A DNA stretch of 64,000 bases from NCBI RefSeq assembly GCF_949152225.1, contig NZ_CASCJC010000001.1, forward strand, positions 1,178,001-1,242,000. Direction: 5' to 3'. Positions 59,304-64,000 of this stretch are shown in pieces. This DNA is from Ligilactobacillus sp900765635. GTDB lineage: Bacteria; Bacillota; Bacilli; Lactobacillales; Lactobacillaceae. Numbering within the stretch: position 1 is the stretch's first letter; each line of letters opens with the position of its first letter. The translations under genes were made by a program, and so were the position numbers. Under the pieces are notes generated by a model, which did no database searches, was not told the origin of the DNA, and saw only the letters and a list, made by a program, of their open reading frames with translations.

Positions 59304-60101
59304 TTATGCCATAAAATAACGCTTACATAATTGACGTTTTATACCAGGGCCTTGCCAAAAAACATAAAGACGCAACCCATCATCCATCATCGCTCTTAAT
59401 TCAGCTTGTTTGAACAAAGCTAAATCCTGTGGTTTTTCTGAAGTTACCACTTGGTTGATCTTGATAGCTGTTTGTTTTAACTTATAAGTTTGCTCAAATA
59501 AAAAATATGAACGCCACATATGATTAAAACTGGTTATTAAGGTAATTGTTTTAGCTTTATAATCAATTAATTTATCAACGGAAAACAAAGCATTTTCAAT
59601 TGTATTAGTTGACTGATCTTCTAAAATTATTCGTTTAGCCACTATTCCTTGAGCAATCAACCATTATTTCATCACACTAGCCTCTGTTTGTCCTTTAACA
59701 GGCTCGCCTCCTGTCAATAACAGTTTGGCATGCGGATATTTTTGTGCCATTTGTAACGCTAATTGTAACCGTTACTTTAAAATTTTTCGCATCCGTCCTG
59801 CACTATCTAAAGCATACCCCAAAACAACTATATAATGCGTGTCAGACCTATCTAAATCATCAGAAATTTTTGTATTAATTATCAAATCTTGACTAGAATA
59901 AATTGCTTCAATAATCTGTATAAATTGTGCCGTTTTATATGGATCTTGTAAATTCAATTCTACTATACTTTTTTGATAATTATCCATTTAGTTATTTAAA
60001 CGTTGCATAAGCACTAATTTTACACGTAATGTATAATTTTTAGTATCCATTTGCAAAAGCTTTTGATATTTAACTATCTCAGATTCAGCATCTTCATCCA
60101 T
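59304..60101 (-). pseudogene. YdcF-like (DUF218) protein with three internal TAA codons
   Basis: One frame runs from MDEDAESEIVKY (ATG at 60101, AAAGG upstream) to 59304 and is divided by TAA at about 59988-59990, 59772-59774 and 59661-59663. The DUF218 core is visible: IVVLGYAL, then KYPHAKLLLTGGEPVKGQTEA, then EDQSTNTIENA, and LITSFNHMWRS. In each break the next codons continue the same protein, and the expected codon at two sites is Glu (GAA to TAA). It is not functional unless suppressed. Confidence 0.88.
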
Positions 60102-60202
60102 AAAGAAACCTTTCATTTTTTATAAACTATTTAATAGTTTTACCATTTTCTTAAAAAAATTCAAGTTAATCTATTAATAATTAAAAAAATCCTTGACATT
60201 TC

Positions 60203-60777
60203 TTGATATGTACCCTCTTTACTGGACATCCAGTAAGGAGGGTTATTTTTATGCGCTACTCGCAAGAATATAAAATAAAATAGTGGATATAATGTAAATC
60301 ATAAACGAGTTCAACGTCTTATGCATAATATGAACTTGTTAGGAAAAACACCAAAACGTGTTATCATTCTTATATTTGTCGTTAAATCCAAACTTAGAAC
60401 AAATTAAACGAATGCTTGATATGGCCTTAAAAAATTCTCATCTGTAGAAGGACTAATATTGCATTCTGATCAAGGATGGCAGTATCAGCACGCGTATTTC
60501 AGAAATACCTTAAAAGGATTATTCAATCGATGTCACGGAAAGGCAACTGTTATGATAATTGTGTCATGGAGACTTTCTTTGGAAGACTTAAAAATGAGGT
60601 CTTTTATGGATATGAAAAAGATCACAGCTCATTTAATTATTAGTAAATATATCGATTACTATAACAATCAAAGGATTAAAGCCAAAACAAAATGGATGCC
60701 TCCTGTAAAATACAAGGGAGCATCCATAGGATAATTTATTAAATTTTAACGTGTCCAGAAAACTGGGTACACATCAA
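60203..60777 (+). mobile_element. Decayed and internally deleted IS3-type element
   Basis: The ends are inverted repeats: TTGATATGTACCC-x5-CTGGACA at 60203 and TTGATGTGTACCC-x5-CTGGACA inward from 60777. Only about 575 bp remain of an expected 1.3-1.5 kb. Its right end is 5 bp from the uraA stop. Confidence 0.85.
60251..60734 (+). pseudogene. Remnants of IS3-family OrfA and OrfB
   Basis: A start MRYSQEYKIK (60251) stops at once. Later fragments in shifting frames show LHSDQGWQYQHAYF, then SMSRKGNCYDN-like and METFFGRLKNEVF-like sequence in the other frames, and a C-terminal YYNNQRIKAKTKWMPPVKY. Multiple frameshifts and deletion make it inactive. Confidence 0.85.
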
Positions 60778-60781
60778 TTTT

Positions 60782-62035
60782 TTAACGGTCATTTGTTAAT
60801 TTTAATTTATCTAAAACAAAGAAAGTCAAGCCCATCAACATCCCAACGACACAGGCTAAAACCATCCCCGTCAATTGAATCATTCCAAATTGTACCTTGA
60901 TGCCAGACAAACCGGTCACAAAAATAACAGCTGTCATCGCCATGTTGCGTGAACGCCCATAATCGACCTTAGAATCAACTAAGATACGAATCCCAGACGC
61001 ACCGATCATACCGTAAAGTAAAAATGAAATACCTCCGATAACTGGACCTGGGATCGTGCTAATCAAAGCTGTCATCTTACCGATAAACGAACTGATAATC
61101 GATAAGACTGCGGCTCCTCCAATCACGTAGACACTGTAAACTTTAGTCATTGCCATAACCCCGATATTTTCGCCATAAGTTGTCGTTGGCACCGAACCGA
61201 TACACCCAGAAACAATCGTCGAAAAATTATCGGCAAATAATGAACGATGCAAACCAGGTTCTTTTAACAAGTCACGATCGACAATCTTACTTGTCACGAT
61301 TTGGTGACCGATATGCTCAGAGGTTACCACCAATAATACCGGTAAGATGGTCACGATTGCTTCTAATTTAAACTTAGGAAAAGAAAAGTTTGGCAAAGCA
61401 AAAATCGAAGCCTTAGCGATTGGCCCAAAGTCCACGATACCACAAGCAATAGCTACCAAGTATCCCACGACAATCGCGATCAAAATTGGAATAACCGCAA
61501 AGAATTTACGAAAGATAACCGAACCTAAAACCGCGGTCAACAAAGTAGCTAAGAAGACAATTACACTAGACATTTCAATTTTCGAACCAGTCAATCCTGC
61601 GTTAGAAGCTGCTGTAGAAGCCAATTCTAACCCAATTAAAGCAACTACTGGCCCCATCGCTGCTGGTGGCAAGACCACATCAATCCAGTCCGAACCAAAT
61701 TTGTAAATGATTACAGAAATCAAGCATCCTACAATCCCTGCAACAATAAAGCCCCCTAGCGCATAACTATAACCAAACTTGGCAATCACCAAACTTCCGG
61801 GTGCTAAGAAAGCGAAACTCGATCCTAGATAAGCGGGTGCTTTACCTTTAGTAATCAAGATAAACAAGAGTGTCCCAATCCCGTTCATAAACAAGACAAC
61901 GGCTGGATTGATTCCAAAAACAAATGGTACCAACACAGATGCCCCAAACATTGCGAACATATGTTGAATACTTAGTGGTACCATCATATTGAATGGTACT
62001 TTTTCTTCGACTTGAATGATTTTGCGTTTTGCCAA
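60782..62035 (-). CDS. uraA: Uracil permease (NCS2 family)
   Basis: 417 residues, about 14 membrane segments. It has the NCS2 pattern with LGSSFAFLAPG in helix 3, VVTSEHIGHQ in the middle and GSVPTTTYGENIGVMAMT, the substrate-binding helix-10 motif of UraA/PyrP. It imports uracil with protons. The TTG at 62035 follows AGGAGG with 7-bp spacing; upstream in-frame ATGs (62098, 62059) lack such a site. The downstream region is occupied by the decayed IS. Confidence 0.93.
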   Translation of the reverse strand: MAKRKIIQVEEKVPFNMMVPLSIQHMFAMFGASVLVPFVFGINPAVVLFMNGIGTLLFILITKGKAPAYLGSSFAFLAPGSLVIAKFGYSYALGGFIVAGIVGCLISVIIYKFGSDWIDVVLPPAAMGPVVALIGLELASTAASNAGLTGSKIEMSSVIVFLATLLTAVLGSVIFRKFFAVIPILIAIVVGYLVAIACGIVDFGPIAKASIFALPNFSFPKFKLEAIVTILPVLLVVTSEHIGHQIVTSKIVDRDLLKEPGLHRSLFADNFSTIVSGCIGSVPTTTYGENIGVMAMTKVYSVYVIGGAAVLSIISSFIGKMTALISTIPGPVIGGISFLLYGMIGASGIRILVDSKVDYGRSRNMAMTAVIFVTGLSGIKVQFGMIQLTGMVLACVVGMLMGLTFFVLDKLKLTNDR

Positions 62036-62077
62036 AACACTTCCTCCTCTAAATTTCATTATCTTTGATAGAATACT

Positions 62078-62118
62078 AAAAAAACTTAGAAAATTCAAGA
62101 TGATTTTCTAAGTTTATA
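62078..62118 (-). terminator. Hairpin with T-run in the uraA 5' region
   Basis: On the minus strand AAACTTAGAAAAT pairs perfectly with ATTTTCTAAGTTT, followed by TTTT, about 40 bp before the uraA start. It could end the DUF262 transcript or attenuate uraA. A possible promoter (TTGAAT, 17 bp, TATTCT) begins inside the hairpin. No PyrR-binding motif is visible. Confidence 0.75.
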
Positions 62119-62245
62119 CTGTCTAGAAAAATCTTTTTACGTCTTTACTCGCCCAAGTTTTACCTTTTCCTTGGTTACTATAACTAAACGTTAAAAGCTA
62201 ATTAATGGCATTAAATATTAATTTTCTTAGACAAGTACACCTTAG

Positions 62246-64000
62246 CTATAATGCCTCGTAATATTTTTTGATTAATTTAACCATTAATTTACGGCGTTCA
62301 TCTAAGAATTGATCATATTTACGATAATCCATCGTAATTATTGCTTTTGGAATTGCATTTTCTTTTAAACTTTGATAAAACTGCTCTTCAGATTCAAGAT
62401 CTCCTAACAAACCATTCGCCAAATTATTCTTAATGTCTTGAAAATAAACATTAGGTGCTTTATCTTCAATTGCTTTATTTACTGTAGAAACCAGATACGT
62501 ATAATTAGCAACTTGATTATACTGTCCCTTATGAATAATCCCATTTCTGCGTAAATACGCTTGCGGAAAAATGTGATGAATCTCCCCACTTGTTTTGATT
62601 AAAGTCGCTATTTTAATTTTTTTAGTAAATAACGCACTACTTTTTTGCCAAACTTGGGCGGCCAAAAAGACCTGAAAAAGCGGATTGGTAACGGCAGAAC
62701 TTTGTAACCTTTGTGGTAACCAATTATCCCAAAAACTTTTCATCCACTTTTCTTGACTAACACTAGCTAAAAAGGCATTAAAGCCATGCTTATCAATTTC
62801 TTGTAGATCTTGTTCGATAACTTTAATACTATCCCCACTATTGTACCTTTGACTCAACAAAGTCCAAACAAACCATTTTTGCACACAATGTTTAATTTGC
62901 GAATAAGGAAGTTGTTTATCTTCCAATAATTTAAGATATAAGGCATACGCAAAATTCACATATGTCTTAGAAGATAATAATTTAGGTGCGATAAAGCCCG
63001 CTTGCATCAAGATTTCTGAAAATTCTTCAAAATTATGTTGATTGATAAATTTACAGATTCCTTGCTCTAAATGCGTAAAAGTATCGGCAATAATTTCTTC
63101 GGTAAAAATATGCTGTCTTGTATCATAACCGCCTAAAAGGCTCACTAAATCTGTAAAATTACTTTTCCCAAAAGCATACATAAAACTAACTTGTAAAACA
63201 TCTTCAACATCTGGTAAATAAATGTGATTCTCACTAGTCGTTAGCCACTCAAGCTTTGCTATATAATCACTGCTGACAAAATCTCGATCTTTTTTTAACG
63301 TTGCAAAATTTTTTGGATTATTCAATAAATATCCAAAATAATCAAGTGTTTTTCGTAAAAGTAAGCCGCTATGCTTTGTATCGGCGGCTAATTTAGCTAA
63401 CACAAAGTCCACTTGTTTGAGCGGGGTCCCTTTTGAATTGACTCTAATAAATATCTCGTTAACTTCTTTTATGCTTAGACTAGGATTTAATTCGATGACA
63501 CCAACTTGATGCTGCATAATCTTTCTTAAATTATCAATAGCAAGTTCTACGCCGTGTATATCTACTGTAGGATTAGCTTTTTGATAATCATTTAAAAAAT
63601 CAAACATACTAAAATTGTTTCGCAAAACTTTGGTAATATCGGGAATCCACTTTTTATCCTTGATTTTACTGGTATCTTGTAGCATAAACATCTTATCAAC
63701 CTGCGTTTCAAACGGATTAAAGGCTAATTTAAGCTTGCGATATTGAAAATTGACATCTAAGACAGTTTGACCACATAAAACGGCCATCAAAGCTGTTATT
63801 CTTTGCTGGCCATCGATTAAGATTGTCCGCCCGTTGGCACGTTGTCCATCTTTAGTCGCTACGTCTGGATTTTTCCAAGTAATAATATAACCAGTAGGAT
63901 AACCACGATAAAGTGAATCAAATAGATCACGGACCTGGCTATCTTTCCACACAAAGGGCCGTTGTAGCTCAGGAACTACAAACATATCTTGTTTAATCAT
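62246..64000 (-). CDS. GmrSD-like DUF262/HNH protein, possibly missing its N-terminus
   Basis: 584 residues to the window edge. The N-terminal DUF262 part has FVVPELQRPFVWKDSQVRDL, GYPTGYIITW and the ILIDGQQRITAL motif (DGQQRxT, about 60-71) found in GmrS. A helical middle follows. The C-terminal part has SGEIHHIFPQAYLRRNG, an HNH-type (DUF1524-like) nuclease centre near residue 478, as in GmrD. Single-chain GmrSD proteins restrict phages with modified DNA. The first Met is exactly at the window end, and family members usually have some residues before it, so the true start may lie beyond. Confidence 0.85.
   Translation of the reverse strand: MIKQDMFVVPELQRPFVWKDSQVRDLFDSLYRGYPTGYIITWKNPDVATKDGQRANGRTILIDGQQRITALMAVLCGQTVLDVNFQYRKLKLAFNPFETQVDKMFMLQDTSKIKDKKWIPDITKVLRNNFSMFDFLNDYQKANPTVDIHGVELAIDNLRKIMQHQVGVIELNPSLSIKEVNEIFIRVNSKGTPLKQVDFVLAKLAADTKHSGLLLRKTLDYFGYLLNNPKNFATLKKDRDFVSSDYIAKLEWLTTSENHIYLPDVEDVLQVSFMYAFGKSNFTDLVSLLGGYDTRQHIFTEEIIADTFTHLEQGICKFINQHNFEEFSEILMQAGFIAPKLLSSKTYVNFAYALYLKLLEDKQLPYSQIKHCVQKWFVWTLLSQRYNSGDSIKVIEQDLQEIDKHGFNAFLASVSQEKWMKSFWDNWLPQRLQSSAVTNPLFQVFLAAQVWQKSSALFTKKIKIATLIKTSGEIHHIFPQAYLRRNGIIHKGQYNQVANYTYLVSTVNKAIEDKAPNVYFQDIKNNLANGLLGDLESEEQFYQSLKENAIPKAIITMDYRKYDQFLDERRKLMVKLIKKYYEAL

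Noticed and set aside
59304..59987. Two separate small genes (59304-59660 and 59772-59987)
   Set aside because: They are the same reading frame of one DUF218 protein split by TAA codons, with recognisable DUF218 sequence between them.
62099..62245. PyrR-type or purine riboswitch upstream of uraA
   Set aside because: I could not find the conserved PyrR-binding loop or a purine aptamer core; only a terminator-like hairpin is visible.

Overview
The window is chromosomal DNA from a low-GC Firmicute, almost certainly a member of the Lactobacillaceae. The evidence is the AT-rich coding sequence with strong AGGAGG-type ribosome binding sites, the gene set (pepV, SMK-box metK, prsA, ecsAB, argR, ackA, NCS2 uracil permease) and the partly Bacillus-like order of conserved blocks (ytpP-ytpR-sftA-murC; trmB-ytmP; ecsAB/hit/YhaH-like/prsA; ytgP-pseudouridine synthase). 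I cannot name the genus from sequence reading alone.

Layout. 1-5 kb: the edge of ddl, then a polyphosphate operon (degenerate Ppx-like protein, Ppk, Ppx) behind a probable PhoP box array. 5-15.3 kb: murC, an SftA-type translocase, ytpR, a thioredoxin, trmB, a kinase-fold protein, ecsBA, then hit, a YhaH-like protein and prsA on the plus strand. 15.4-17.3 kb: two nested IS3-type elements sitting in the loop of the prsA terminator. 17.6-25.4 kb: a gene broken by two homopolymer frameshifts, yhaM, a YlbF/YmcA-family gene, a class A PBP, argR, a Crp/Fnr regulator, an EamA transporter and a nucleotidyltransferase-family protein. 25.6-38.3 kb: ackA, an amino acid permease, stress and small proteins, tRNA-Leu, two acetyltransferases, a dead XRE regulator, pepV, nnrD, a pseudouridine synthase, ytgP and another acetyltransferase. 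38.4-44.8 kb: T-box-controlled leuS, a LysM glucosaminidase and SMK-box-controlled metK. 44.8-51.9 kb: one complete rRNA operon on the minus strand (16S, tRNA-Ala, 23S, 5S, then 19 tRNAs) driven by three consensus promoters. 52-55 kb: an S1-domain protein, a cyclophilin, a ferredoxin-NADP reductase and a DedA protein.

55.0-60.8 kb is an accessory island bounded by two decayed insertion sequences (IS1182-type and IS3-type). It holds an unrecognised 664-residue protein translationally coupled to a GNAT acetyltransferase, with a triple-nonsense YdcF-like pseudogene upstream. The window ends with uraA and a GmrSD-like DUF262/HNH protein that runs to the window edge.

How parts work together: ppk/ppx handle polyphosphate, probably under phosphate control. 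The murC/PBP/ytgP/LysM genes serve the cell wall. PrsA and Ecs serve secretion. T-box and SMK leaders tie leuS and metK to tRNA-Leu charging and SAM. Several genes (XRE, YdcF-like, the gene next to yhaM, all three transposons) carry nonsense codons or frameshifts, so gene decay is a visible theme of the accessory parts.
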